64,000 bases of DNA from CAZSDU01 sp964429135 (lineage in GTDB: Bacteria; Bacteroidota; Bacteroidia; Bacteroidales; FEN-979): positions 18,931 through 82,930 of the forward strand of contig CAYSAU010000015.1 in NCBI GenBank assembly GCA_964429135.1, given 5' to 3'. Shown here piece by piece: positions 27,807 through 36,924 of the stretch (the first letter of the stretch is position 1; the number at the start of each line of letters is the position of its first letter). The notes under the pieces were generated by a model. That model was not told the origin of the DNA and ran no database searches. It saw only the letters and a program-made list of their open reading frames with translations. The translations under genes and the position numbers were made by a program.

Positions 27807-28862
27807 TTAAAATTTGATTCCAATACTCAACACAACCCGGAAAACAATGCCAAGCAGTATTGCCAGAATAATATATCTCACAACGATCTTTACCTTTCTG
27901 GGGTCTTCATCAAAGAAAAGATCCTGAAGATTGATGCTTCTTAATAAAACCGGTAAAAGTAAAAAGAGCATTGAAGCGTTCAGGAATATTTCAAATAAGG
28001 TAATCTGAGGAATTTTTACAAGTATGATAAGGATATTCCCAAGAATCATAGGTAGAATAAACTGAGCAAGGTCAAACCTGATTCTGTTATTTCTCCTTAT
28101 GGCGTTAAAATATGAATTTCCAGAGTAAAGGAAATATCGTGTCATCATATAACCAAGCGTAAAAAGGCAAATAAATGCAAATAAGCAAAGGATCATTTTT
28201 CCGGTATCCATGACAAAAAGATACATGATGACATAACCGAAACCTTCATCCAGGATGACCCCTACAAACATATCACCAAAAAAACGGAGTATAAAATGAC
28301 AGAAAGCCCATAATACGAATAATCTCAGTAATCCCGTCTCTGCAGCAACATAAAGATAAAGGATTAACAGCAATAGGGCAAATAGTAAAGAAAACAAGGG
28401 AGCGCTGCTGAATACAGCCTTCACCGCGTCATCTGTCCAGTCATAACCCCGGATCAGATATTCCACATCATAATAATATAATATTGTCCTTATGCCGAAG
28501 GCAGAAGCAGAAAGTGCTGTAATCAGGTGGCTTAAAAAATAAACAAGCAGATAGGTGATCAGAAAAACGGCCAAAGAATTAATTCCAATGGCCAGATATG
28601 TTCGCTTTGGATAATCTGTAAACCTGAATGACCCTGAGATATTTTTTACCGGTACTGTTGTCAGTGCCCCCGTTCGCCATAAAAACCTGAGTATTCTGTA
28701 AACGCGGTAGATCCTGTACCGAAGGGTTAATTCCTTTTTTGGTACTACCTGTTCAGTGATGGTTAAGGGTGTCCTTTTTTTCGAGGAATGCCTGATCAGG
28801 AAACGAATCCTCCGGTAGATACGATAAATCTGTTCCCGTGTGGAATGCGATTCCTTCTCCAT
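27807..28862 (-). CDS. Integral membrane protein of unknown function
   Basis: The 351-residue protein has a basic cytoplasmic N-terminus of about 85 residues and about seven transmembrane helices. The N-terminus contains a near-duplicate element, IYRIYRRIRFL (12-22) and IYRVYRILRFL (51-61), separated by a basic linker. The core includes YYYDVEYLIRGYDWTDDAVKAVF and a segment FGDMFVGVILDEGFGYVI. I do not recognise the family. It lies 6 bases downstream of the alpha-oxoamine synthase gene, in the same direction, so it may act with lipids made by that enzyme; this is inference. Confidence 0.7.
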   Translation of the reverse strand: MEKESHSTREQIYRIYRRIRFLIRHSSKKRTPLTITEQVVPKKELTLRYRIYRVYRILRFLWRTGALTTVPVKNISGSFRFTDYPKRTYLAIGINSLAVFLITYLLVYFLSHLITALSASAFGIRTILYYYDVEYLIRGYDWTDDAVKAVFSSAPLFSLLFALLLLILYLYVAAETGLLRLFVLWAFCHFILRFFGDMFVGVILDEGFGYVIMYLFVMDTGKMILCLFAFICLFTLGYMMTRYFLYSGNSYFNAIRRNNRIRFDLAQFILPMILGNILIILVKIPQITLFEIFLNASMLFLLLPVLLRSINLQDLFFDEDPRKVKIVVRYIILAILLGIVFRVVLSIGIKF

Positions 28863-28868
28863 GAATGG

Positions 28869-30122
28869 CTAATAAATATCGGCAACATCGGGAATAACTC
28901 CCGAAGAATACTTCCCTTCATCGAGTTTTTTTCTGACCTCGGAAAATGCATCAATGGTATAAGTCACATCCTCAAGGGTATGCGATGCAGTAGGGATTAG
29001 TCTCAGCATAATCACTCCTTTTGGGACAACGGGATAAATCACCATGGAACAAAATACTCCATAGTTCTCCCGTAAATCTGCAACGATCTGCGTGGCTTCA
29101 CCCAGTCCACCTTTTAGAAAAACAGGGGTTACAGGTGATTGGGTACGACCAATGTCAAAACCTTTTTCCCGTAATCCATGCTGCAAGGCCCTTACAATAG
29201 TCCATAATTTTTCTTTTAATTCAGGCTGGTTGCGGAGTAATTCAAGGCGTTTCAGGGAACCAATAACCATGGGCATAGGTAACGATTTGGCGAAAATCTG
29301 TGAACGCATATTGAATGTCAAGGCTTTGATGATCCGTTTTTCACTGGCAACAAAGGCACCGATTCCGGCCATGGCTTTAGCAAAAGTGCCAAAATAAACA
29401 TCAACGCCATCGACTACTCCCTGCTCTTCAGAAGTACCGGCCCCATTTTTTCCCATGGTGCCAAATCCATGTGCATCATCCACCAACAGCCTGAATCCAT
29501 ATTTGTCTTTAAACTGTAACATTCCGCTAAGATTTCCTAAATCTCCAGGCATACCAAAAACGCCTTCTGTGATGACCAGTATTCCACCCTTGTTCTGATC
29601 GGCAAGTTTCCGGGCACGTTTAAGCTGCTGTTCAAACTTTTCCAAATCGTTATGCGGGAAAACAAACCGCTTGCCCATATGCAGCCGAAGACCATCCAGA
29701 ATACAGGCATGGGATTCCGAATCATAAACCACTACATCATGACGGTCGAGGAGGGAGTCAATGATGGAAACCATGCCCATATAACCAAAATTAAGCAGAT
29801 ATGCAGATTCTTTATGTTCAAATTCCGCGAGTTCCTTTTCTAACTTTTCATGATATTCCGTTTGTCCCGACATCATCCTTGCTCCCATGGGGGATGCCAG
29901 ACCATAAGCTGCTGATGCTTCAGCATCAGCTTTCCTGACTTCCGGGTGATTCGCCAGCCCCAGATAATTATTTAAACTCCAGACCAGAACAGGCTTTCCT
30001 CTAAAAAACATACGGTTAGATATTTCCCCCTCAAGTTTTGGGAAAAAATAATAACCGTATCCATAATCAGCGAGTTGGCCCAATGGCCCCATATGATTCA
30101 CTACTTTTTCGAAAATATCCAC
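28869..30122 (-). CDS. Alpha-oxoamine synthase family PLP enzyme (serine palmitoyltransferase-like)
   Basis: This 417-residue aminotransferase-fold enzyme condenses an amino acid with an acyl thioester. Diagnostic motifs are LNNYLGLANHPEV, the glycine-rich GARMMSGQTEYHEKLE, DSESHACILDG with the PLP-stacking histidine, DDAHGFGTMG, and the PLP lysine in GTFAKAMAGIGAF. Members include serine palmitoyltransferase, glycine C-acetyltransferase, BioF and cysteate acyltransferase. Bacteroidota make sphingolipids and sulfonolipids with such enzymes, which makes a sphingoid-type role likely, but amino acid and acyl donor cannot be fixed from sequence. It leads an operon with the membrane protein downstream. 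Confidence 0.85.
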   Translation of the reverse strand: MDIFEKVVNHMGPLGQLADYGYGYYFFPKLEGEISNRMFFRGKPVLVWSLNNYLGLANHPEVRKADAEASAAYGLASPMGARMMSGQTEYHEKLEKELAEFEHKESAYLLNFGYMGMVSIIDSLLDRHDVVVYDSESHACILDGLRLHMGKRFVFPHNDLEKFEQQLKRARKLADQNKGGILVITEGVFGMPGDLGNLSGMLQFKDKYGFRLLVDDAHGFGTMGKNGAGTSEEQGVVDGVDVYFGTFAKAMAGIGAFVASEKRIIKALTFNMRSQIFAKSLPMPMVIGSLKRLELLRNQPELKEKLWTIVRALQHGLREKGFDIGRTQSPVTPVFLKGGLGEATQIVADLRENYGVFCSMVIYPVVPKGVIMLRLIPTASHTLEDVTYTIDAFSEVRKKLDEGKYSSGVIPDVADIY

Positions 30123-30175
30123 GGCAGATAAGATTTTGTTGATTTTTACGTTAGAATAGATATTGCTTTCGCTGG

Positions 30176-30183
30176 CAAAAATA
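30176..30183 (-). promoter_or_regulatory. Promoter -7 element for the alpha-oxoamine synthase operon
   Basis: On the minus strand the sequence is TATTTTTG, matching TAnnTTTG, 53 bases before the ATG at 30122. It is divergent from the bamD promoter 23 bases away. Confidence 0.4.
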
Positions 30184-30205
30184 CCAAAATTTCAATGAAA
30201 AATTG

Positions 30206-30213
30206 TACCTTTG
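30206..30213 (+). promoter_or_regulatory. Promoter -7 element for the bamD cluster
   Basis: TACCTTTG ends 4 bases before the bamD ATG, so the transcript would be nearly leaderless or begin at the start codon. The TTG at 30203 is inside the promoter and is not a start. Confidence 0.5.
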
Positions 30214-30217
30214 CACC

Positions 30218-31057
30218 ATGAAATTAACCTTCCGTATTCTTGTTTCTTTTTTACTCATTGTAAGCCTTTATTCATGCGGCTTTCAGAAACTGGTCAAAAA
30301 TGGGTCCGTGGATGAAAAATATGAAGCTGCCATGAAATATTATAATGATAAAGATTATTCCAAAGCACTTCAACTATTTGATCAATTGGTAGGGGTGATG
30401 AGGGCGACAGACAAATCAGAGAAAATATATTATGCCTATGCTTATTGTTATTTCAATCAGAAGGATTATACCCTGGCTTCCTATTATTTTAAAAGGTATG
30501 CAAACAATTTTCCTAATTCCCAGCTTGCTGAAGAATGTTTATTCATGTCTGCCTACTGCAATTATCTCAGTTCCCCCGATTTTACTCTCGACCAAACCAT
30601 CACCTACGATGCAATCAAAGATCTGCAGCTTTTTACAAATATTTACCCTACAAGTAAAAGAGTATCGGAATGCAATGACTTGATTGATAAACTAAGAGAA
30701 AAACTCGAGCACAAGGATTATCGGATAGCCAAAATGTATTACAGAATGGATGATTATGCTGCTGCAATCCAGGCATTCAACAATATACTGAAAGAGTTTC
30801 CCGAAACTAACCGTAAGGAAGAAATTCTTTTTTTTATCTTTAAATCTTATCATCGATTCGCGAAAGAAAGTATTGAGGAAAAGAAAAAAGACAGACATTT
30901 GAAAGCGATTAATGCCTACAATGAATTTATTAGTCAATACCCCGAAAGTCAGTTTCTTTCAGAAGCAAAAGATTTAAAGGAAAAATCCAGAAAAGAACTT
31001 GAATTGATCTATCAGAAGGATCAAAGAAAAACAGAACCCTTAATAAAACCATTATAA
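30218..31057 (+). CDS. bamD: Outer-membrane assembly lipoprotein BamD
   Basis: BamD is a periplasm-facing lipoprotein of the BAM complex that inserts beta-barrels in the outer membrane. The 279-residue protein has a lipoprotein signal with lipobox SLYSC, followed by about five tetratricopeptide-type repeats, for example AAMKYYNDKDYSKALQLFDQL and YAYCYFNQKDYTLASYYFKRY, then YYRMDDYAAAIQAFNNIL. It heads the cluster with rpoZ, coaBC, DUF4835 and recN, an order well conserved in Bacteroidota. Confidence 0.92.
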   Translation: MKLTFRILVSFLLIVSLYSCGFQKLVKNGSVDEKYEAAMKYYNDKDYSKALQLFDQLVGVMRATDKSEKIYYAYAYCYFNQKDYTLASYYFKRYANNFPNSQLAEECLFMSAYCNYLSSPDFTLDQTITYDAIKDLQLFTNIYPTSKRVSECNDLIDKLREKLEHKDYRIAKMYYRMDDYAAAIQAFNNILKEFPETNRKEEILFFIFKSYHRFAKESIEEKKKDRHLKAINAYNEFISQYPESQFLSEAKDLKEKSRKELELIYQKDQRKTEPLIKPL

Positions 31058-31061
31058 AACC

Positions 31062-31397
31062 ATGGATTACAAGAAAACAAAGCTTGAACTCAATGCCGTA
31101 ACGCGTAATATTGAAGATTTCACAAAGGGAACGAACAATATTTATGAGACGGTGGCAGTGCTTTCAAAAAGAGCCAACCAGATCGGATTGGAAATGAAAG
31201 AAGAATTAAATCAGAAAATTTCTGAATTTGCTACCACAACGGATAATCTGGAAGAAGTATTTGAAAATCGTGAACAAATTGAAATTGCGAAATATTATGA
31301 ACATCTTCCCAAACCAACCCTGATCTCCATTCATGAATACCTGAATGATGAAGTGTACTTCAGGAATCCCCATAAGGAAAAAGCAGAAGATTTCTAA
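31062..31397 (+). CDS. rpoZ: RNA polymerase omega subunit (Bacteroidota type)
   Basis: The 111-residue protein is the Rpb6/omega family member typical of Bacteroidota. NIYETVAVLSKRANQIG (about 27-43) is the omega signature that clamps the beta-prime C-terminus, and the tail YYEHLPKPTLISIHEYLN is lineage-specific. It supports RNA polymerase assembly. It starts 4 bases after bamD stops. Confidence 0.9.
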   Translation: MDYKKTKLELNAVTRNIEDFTKGTNNIYETVAVLSKRANQIGLEMKEELNQKISEFATTTDNLEEVFENREQIEIAKYYEHLPKPTLISIHEYLNDEVYFRNPHKEKAEDF

Positions 31398-31415
31398 TTC
31401 TTCAAAACAATCACA

Positions 31416-32630
31416 ATGCTAAAGGGAAAAAGAATAGTTATTGGCATAACAGGTAGTATCGCTGCCTATAAAATCCCTTTGCTGATCCGTCTGCTTATCA
31501 AAGAAGGTGCTGAAATCAAAGTTATCATGACTCCCATCGCCAGAGATTTTGTGACACCTCTAACCCTGGCAACCTTGTCTTCAAATCCCGTCATGGTTGA
31601 CCCCTTCGACCCTGGAAACGGTAGTTGGAATAACCATGTGGAATTGGGACAATGGGCAGACCTGATGCTATTTGCCCCTGTAACCGCCAATTCACTTGGA
31701 AAAATGGCAAATGGGATTGCCGATAATTTTGTTATCACGGCATATTTATCGGCCAAATGCCCGGTCTTTATTGCACCCGCAATGGACATGGATATGTATC
31801 AGCATCCCTCCACCCAAAAGAACATTGCACAACTCCGTTCATACGGTAATACCATCATTGAGCCTCAGGTGGGAGAATTGGCCAGTGGTCTTTCTGGACC
31901 AGGACGACTTGAGGAACCGGAAATTATCCTCCATCTCATTCAGTCATATTTTAAGAAAGACAAGAGCTTAAGTAAAAAAAAAATTCTGATAACTGCAGGA
32001 CCAACTTATGAAAAGATTGATCCTGTGAGGTTTATTGGAAATTATTCCTCTGGCAGAATGGGTTTCGCTTTGGCCGAAGAAGCAGCCTTAAGAGGAGGAA
32101 AAGTTCTCCTGATCACAGGCCCCACAAACCTTTCAGTAAATCACCCATCCATTAGCAGAATCAATGTAGAATCTGCAGATGAGATGCATCAGGCTTGCCT
32201 GGGTGAGTCAACATCAGCAGATATCATTATAATGGCAGCTGCAGTCGCTGATTTTAAAGTAAAGGAACCACAGTCACGGAAAATTAAGAAAGAAAATAAA
32301 CCTTTGCATCTTGATCTTTTACCTACCCCTGACATTCTCTATCAACTTGGTCAACAGAAAAGAAAACATCAAATCATCGTTGGTTTTGCCTTGGAAACGA
32401 ACAATGAAATTCAGAATGCCAGAAAGAAACTGAGAACCAAAAAACTTGATTTTATCATATTGAATGCTGCAAATGTTAAAGGTGAGGGGTTCAATGGTCC
32501 AACAAACAGAATTACAATCATAGATAAAAAAGGTAATGTCATTCATGGCGTATTGAAATCAAAAAAGAATGTTGCCTCCGACATCTTTGATGTTATCTGC
32601 AGTCAAAAACAGAATATTAATTCAGACTGA
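31416..32630 (+). CDS. coaBC: Phosphopantothenoylcysteine decarboxylase/synthetase
   Basis: CoaBC carries out two steps of coenzyme A synthesis: CTP-dependent ligation of cysteine to 4-phosphopantothenate and decarboxylation to 4-phosphopantetheine. The N-terminal FMN domain has GSIAAYKIP and PAMDMDMYQHPSTQ; the C-terminal CoaB domain has ITAGPTYEKIDPVRFIGN and YSSGRMGFALAEEA. The 404-residue length is normal for a fused protein. All expected motifs are intact. Confidence 0.96.
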   Translation: MLKGKRIVIGITGSIAAYKIPLLIRLLIKEGAEIKVIMTPIARDFVTPLTLATLSSNPVMVDPFDPGNGSWNNHVELGQWADLMLFAPVTANSLGKMANGIADNFVITAYLSAKCPVFIAPAMDMDMYQHPSTQKNIAQLRSYGNTIIEPQVGELASGLSGPGRLEEPEIILHLIQSYFKKDKSLSKKKILITAGPTYEKIDPVRFIGNYSSGRMGFALAEEAALRGGKVLLITGPTNLSVNHPSISRINVESADEMHQACLGESTSADIIIMAAAVADFKVKEPQSRKIKKENKPLHLDLLPTPDILYQLGQQKRKHQIIVGFALETNNEIQNARKKLRTKKLDFIILNAANVKGEGFNGPTNRITIIDKKGNVIHGVLKSKKNVASDIFDVICSQKQNINSD

Positions 32631-32631
32631 T

Positions 32632-33537
32632 ATGAAAAAACTATTATTCGTTTTTGCGTTTCTGCTGACTTTCCTTGATCTTCATTCTCAGGAATTTAAT
32701 TGTTCATTAAATGTGACCGCTCCCCAGCTTGAAGGAACGGATAAAAAGATTTTTGAAACTTTGCAAAATGCCCTTTTTGAGTTCATGAACAACCGAAAAT
32801 GGTCCAATTATAATTTCAAAACTGAAGAAAGAATAGAATGCACTATGTTAATGACAGTAACTGACCGCCTTGGATCTGATGAATTCAGAGCCAATTTGAA
32901 TGTCGTTCTACGTCGGCCCGTTTTAAATACAGCCTATAACTCTGTCCTGCTGAACTATATTGACAAAGGAATCCAATTCAGATATGTCGAATATCAACCC
33001 TTGGATTATTCTGATGGTACTTTTACATCCAATTTAACTTCCCTTATGGCATACTATTCCTATGTATTACTGGGTCTTTATTTTGATTCGTATTCTCTTA
33101 ACGGTGGATCTCCTTTCCTTGAAAAAGCTCAGGAAGTGGTGAATGCCGCTCAAAATGCCCAGGAACCTGGATGGAAAGCATATGAAAATGATAAAAACAG
33201 ATACTGGCTGATCAATGGTTATATGAATCCGGCAAATTCCGGTTTAAGAGAGTTTACTTATTCTTTTCATCGTCTCGGACTCGATCAGATGTACGAAAAA
33301 GTTGATCAGGGAAGAAATAATACGACGGAAAGCCTTAATCTGCTCCAGAAAGTCTATAATGCCAAACCGGGCTTATATGCCCTGCAACTTGTTTTTGACG
33401 CGAAAAGGGATGAATTTGTGAATATTTATTCTGATCAGCGTGTCCCTCCAATGGAAAAAACGAATGTAACCAATCTATTGAAAGAAATCGATCCTGCCAA
33501 TAGCTCTAAATATCAGGCAATTCTTGATGCAAAATAA
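32632..33537 (+). CDS. Secreted DUF4835 family protein
   Basis: The ATG lies one base after the coaBC stop. The 301-residue product has a signal peptide MKKLLFVFAFLLTFLDLHSQ and then the DUF4835 domain, recognisable from QEFNCSLNVTAPQLEGTDK, YNSVLLNYIDKGIQFRYVEY and KAYENDKNRYWLINGYMNP. The family is restricted to Bacteroidota and almost always sits between coaBC and recN; it is thought to be envelope-associated, but function is unknown. A longer frame upstream overlaps coaBC and lacks a signal peptide at its start. Confidence 0.88.
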   Translation: MKKLLFVFAFLLTFLDLHSQEFNCSLNVTAPQLEGTDKKIFETLQNALFEFMNNRKWSNYNFKTEERIECTMLMTVTDRLGSDEFRANLNVVLRRPVLNTAYNSVLLNYIDKGIQFRYVEYQPLDYSDGTFTSNLTSLMAYYSYVLLGLYFDSYSLNGGSPFLEKAQEVVNAAQNAQEPGWKAYENDKNRYWLINGYMNPANSGLREFTYSFHRLGLDQMYEKVDQGRNNTTESLNLLQKVYNAKPGLYALQLVFDAKRDEFVNIYSDQRVPPMEKTNVTNLLKEIDPANSSKYQAILDAK

Positions 33538-33551
33538 GATAAATTTGTTTT

Positions 33552-35207
33552 ATGCTCCAGAAACTTGCCATCAAAAATTATGCATTGATCCATGACCTTG
33601 AGATTGATTTCTGCCACGGCTTTTCAGTGATCACAGGAGAAACGGGAGCAGGAAAATCAATCATCCTGGGGGCATTGTCATTAATTCTAGGGCAACGTGC
33701 AGACAGCAATGTTCTTCTGAATAAATCACTTAAGTGTATTATTGAGGGGACTTTTAATATCGAAAATTATCACCTTGATGAATTCTTTATCGCCCATGAT
33801 CTTGATCAGGATAATATTGCCATTCTTCGCAGGGAAATTAATCCCCAGGGAAAATCAAGGGCTTTTATCAATGATACACCCGTTGGTCTTTCACTTTTAA
33901 AGGAATTGGGAGACAGGCTGGTGAATATACATTCGCAAAATGCAATCACTACCCTCAACGACACCAATTTTCAACTGGCTGTCCTGGATAGTTATACAGG
34001 TCATTTGGAAAATGTCGCAAAATACAGAACCAGCTTCCATGAACTTCAGAAATTCGAAAATGAACTAAAATTATTACAGGAAAGGGATATTAAAGCCAGA
34101 GAAGAAAGAGATTATTTATCCTTTTTACTCCATGAATTGAATCGCATTGAACTAAAAATAGGGGAGCAGGATGAATTAGAACACAGGCTTCAGGTGCTTA
34201 CCCATGCTGAAGAAATCAAATCAGGGCTGTATAAATCTACTGAAATTCTTGCTCAAGATGAGTTTAATGTTCTTTCCCGGCTTTCTGAGGTTATTCACCA
34301 TCTGCATTCCGTTTCCAGCTTTCAGGAAACCATTTTAGATATTCAGGAAAGATTGCAAAGTAATTTAATCGATATCAAGGACATTGCATCAAGCATAGAG
34401 AGGATCAATGACAAGGTCTTTTTCAGCCCTGCTGAAATCGAAAACACATCCACCCGTCTGGATCAAATTTATCAACTTGAGAAGAAGCATAAAGTGACTT
34501 CTGTTGATGAACTTTTAAACATCAGAGATAATATTGAAAGTAAATTATCTGAAGGTGATTATTTAGAAGAAAAGATAAAGCATGTCAAATCTACCATTGA
34601 GAATATTTCTGCTCTTCTTTTAAAAAATGCAGAAATGCTAAGCAAGGCCAGAAAAAAAGCAATCCCTGCATTTGAAACAGAAATTTTAAAATTATCTTCC
34701 CGATTAGGTATGCAAAATGCAAATCTAATCATTGAATGTAAACATCAGCCTGAGTTGAGTAAAGATGGGCTTGACAGAATTCGCTTTCTCTTTAGTGCCA
34801 ATAAAGGAGTTGAACCTGATGAAATATCAAAGATTGCCTCAGGAGGCGAACGTTCAAGATTGATGCTTTGTATTAAATCAATGGTCAGTCAGAAAAACTT
34901 GCTTCCAACCATTATTTTTGACGAAATCGATATTGGAGTTTCCGGAGAAATTGCTGGGAAAGTTGGGGATATTCTAAAAAAAATGTCAAGCCATATGCAG
35001 GTTATAGCCATCACTCACCTTCCTCAGATTGCAGGGAAAGGTGAATGGCAGTACAAAGTATATAAAACTGAAAAAAAAGATTTTACAACTTCTTATATAA
35101 AGCAATTATCGACAACAGAACGCATGGAAGAAATAGCTAAAATGCTTAGCAATGACAAGGTGACAGATGCAGCCTTACAGACTGCTAAAGAATTGCTTAA
35201 TAGTTAG
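33552..35207 (+). CDS. recN: DNA repair ATPase RecN
   Basis: RecN is an SMC-like protein acting at double-strand breaks. The 551-residue chain has the N-terminal Walker A ITGETGAGKSI (about 31-41), a long coiled-coil middle with repeated Glu/Lys/Leu segments, and the C-terminal ABC half with signature ASGGERSRLML and Walker B TIIFDEIDIGVSG. Length and motifs are complete. It closes the bamD-rpoZ-coaBC-DUF4835-recN cluster. Confidence 0.95.
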   Translation: MLQKLAIKNYALIHDLEIDFCHGFSVITGETGAGKSIILGALSLILGQRADSNVLLNKSLKCIIEGTFNIENYHLDEFFIAHDLDQDNIAILRREINPQGKSRAFINDTPVGLSLLKELGDRLVNIHSQNAITTLNDTNFQLAVLDSYTGHLENVAKYRTSFHELQKFENELKLLQERDIKAREERDYLSFLLHELNRIELKIGEQDELEHRLQVLTHAEEIKSGLYKSTEILAQDEFNVLSRLSEVIHHLHSVSSFQETILDIQERLQSNLIDIKDIASSIERINDKVFFSPAEIENTSTRLDQIYQLEKKHKVTSVDELLNIRDNIESKLSEGDYLEEKIKHVKSTIENISALLLKNAEMLSKARKKAIPAFETEILKLSSRLGMQNANLIIECKHQPELSKDGLDRIRFLFSANKGVEPDEISKIASGGERSRLMLCIKSMVSQKNLLPTIIFDEIDIGVSGEIAGKVGDILKKMSSHMQVIAITHLPQIAGKGEWQYKVYKTEKKDFTTSYIKQLSTTERMEEIAKMLSNDKVTDAALQTAKELLNS

Positions 35208-35247
35208 ATATTAATGTTAACTAAACCATTACTTTAAAAATAATCTC

Positions 35248-36078
35248 ATGGCATACAATCTCCTGTCAGGTAAAAAGGGAATCATTTTTGGTGCTCTTGA
35301 TCATAAGTCAATCGCTTGGAAAACAGCAATAAGAGCCCATGAGGAGGGGGCTGTTTTTACCCTTTCAAATACTCCTGTTGCCTTAAGATTTGGGGAAATA
35401 CATGAACTGGCAAAACTTTGTAATGCGGAAATTATTCCAGCCGATGCCACCAGTGTCAACGACCTGGAAAAAGTATTTAAACAATCTATGGAAATCTTGG
35501 GTGGAAAAGTCGATTTTGTTCTGCACTCCATTGGGATGTCGTTGAATGTTAGAAAACACAGAGAGTATGATGATCTGGATTATGATTACTTTCTAAGAAC
35601 GATTGATATTTCTGCATTGTCGTTCCATAAACTATTGCAAGTCGCGAAGAAGTTGGATGCCATCAATGAATGGGGGTCGGTGCTCGCATTTTCATATATC
35701 GCTGCACAAAGAACGCTATATGGATATAATGATATGGCAGATGCTAAGTCATTACTGGAATCCATTGCCAGAAGTTTTGGGTATATCTATGGACGTGAAA
35801 AAAAAATCAGGATAAACACCATTTCCCAATCACCTACGAGAACTACGGCGGGCAGTGGAATTAAAGGAATTGACGGGTTGGTTGATTTTACCGAGCGGAT
35901 GTCACCTCTGGGCAATGCTACTGCAGAAGAATGTGCGGACTTTTCAATTGTTCTCCTGTCGGATCTTAGTCGTAAAATAACCATGCAAAATATCTTTCAT
36001 GACGGAGGTTTTTCAAGTATGGCCATGAGTCTCAAGGCCATGACACAATATAATAAATGCCTGGAGGAAGAAGCTTGA
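35248..36078 (+). CDS. fabI: Enoyl-ACP reductase (NADH)
   Basis: FabI reduces trans-2-enoyl-ACP in the last step of each fatty-acid elongation cycle. The 276-residue short-chain-dehydrogenase fold has GKKGIIFGALDHKSIAW at the N-terminus, HSIGMS (about 93-98) and the catalytic Tyr160-x6-Lys167 pattern in YGYNDMADAKSLL, with a second Tyr at 150. This matches FabI rather than FabL or FabV. It stands alone between recN and the ETF cluster. Confidence 0.94.
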   Translation: MAYNLLSGKKGIIFGALDHKSIAWKTAIRAHEEGAVFTLSNTPVALRFGEIHELAKLCNAEIIPADATSVNDLEKVFKQSMEILGGKVDFVLHSIGMSLNVRKHREYDDLDYDYFLRTIDISALSFHKLLQVAKKLDAINEWGSVLAFSYIAAQRTLYGYNDMADAKSLLESIARSFGYIYGREKKIRINTISQSPTRTTAGSGIKGIDGLVDFTERMSPLGNATAEECADFSIVLLSDLSRKITMQNIFHDGGFSSMAMSLKAMTQYNKCLEEEA

Positions 36079-36106
36079 ATGCTGAAAAAACAGTTATAAA
36101 TTCTTG

Positions 36107-36114
36107 TATCTTTG
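36107..36114 (+). promoter_or_regulatory. Promoter -7 element for the ETF operon
   Basis: TATCTTTG lies 37 bases before the etfB ATG at 36152. The longer frame starts at a TTG (36104) overlapping this element, so the ATG is preferred. Confidence 0.5.
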
Positions 36115-36151
36115 CAACCCGATAATTTTAAAGAAAACAAAATCTATTTCA

Positions 36152-36901
36152 ATGAGAATTTTGGTTTGTATTAGTCATGTTCCCGATACCACGACACGGG
36201 TAAAATTCATTCATGAGAATAAAACCCTTGATGTAAATGGAATTCAATGGGTGATTAATCCATGGGATGAGTTGTCGTTGACAAGGGCATTAGAATTAAA
36301 AGATAATTCAGCCCTGGGAGTTCAATCTGTGACAATCGCACATGTTGGTCTCACCGCATCTGAACCGACCATAAGAAAAGCATTGGCCATAGGAGCAGAC
36401 GATGCGATACGTATTAATGCTGAACCACTGGATGCCTATTTCGTTGCTGCACAACTGGCAGAAGTCATCAAAACAAATCCTTTTGATCTCATTCTGTGTG
36501 GAATAGAATCAAGTGATTATAATGGGTCTAACGTAGGAGGGATACTGGCCGAACTGCTTGGCTATGCTTCAGTATCCTCAGTTACAAATATTGAAATTGA
36601 AAATGGGGAACTTATAATCACTCGCGAAATTGATGGGGGAAAAGAAATTATTAACATTTCCTCACCCATGGTTGCAGTAGTTCAGAAAGGCATTGCTAAA
36701 GAACCCAGAATTGCTGCCATGAGGGGAATCATGATGGCCAGAACAAAACCCATCAAAGTGTTTGAACCTCTACCACTGGAACCATTGACGGAAATCATGG
36801 ATTTCGAAATGCCAAAACCCAGGGCGTCTTGCAAGTTCATTGATCCTGAAAATCCCCGGCAATTGATAGAATTACTCCAAACAGAGGCTAAAATTATATA
36901 A
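36152..36901 (+). CDS. etfB: Electron transfer flavoprotein beta subunit
   Basis: The 249-residue protein forms a heterodimer with EtfA and binds AMP or a second flavin; it accepts electrons from acyl-CoA dehydrogenases. Signs are MRILVCISHVPDT, INPWDELSLTRALEL and the nucleotide-loop region DLILCGIESSDYNGSNVGGILAELLG. It is the first of four same-strand genes ending in an acyl-CoA dehydrogenase, an organisation that fits fatty-acid beta-oxidation. Confidence 0.94.
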   Translation: MRILVCISHVPDTTTRVKFIHENKTLDVNGIQWVINPWDELSLTRALELKDNSALGVQSVTIAHVGLTASEPTIRKALAIGADDAIRINAEPLDAYFVAAQLAEVIKTNPFDLILCGIESSDYNGSNVGGILAELLGYASVSSVTNIEIENGELIITREIDGGKEIINISSPMVAVVQKGIAKEPRIAAMRGIMMARTKPIKVFEPLPLEPLTEIMDFEMPKPRASCKFIDPENPRQLIELLQTEAKII

Positions 36902-36924
36902 TCAAAATTTAACCAATACGAAAT

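Noticed and set aside
33540..33547. TAAATTTG before recN
   Set aside because: It ends 4 bases before the ATG within a tight gene cluster and has no -33 box, so it may be a chance match.
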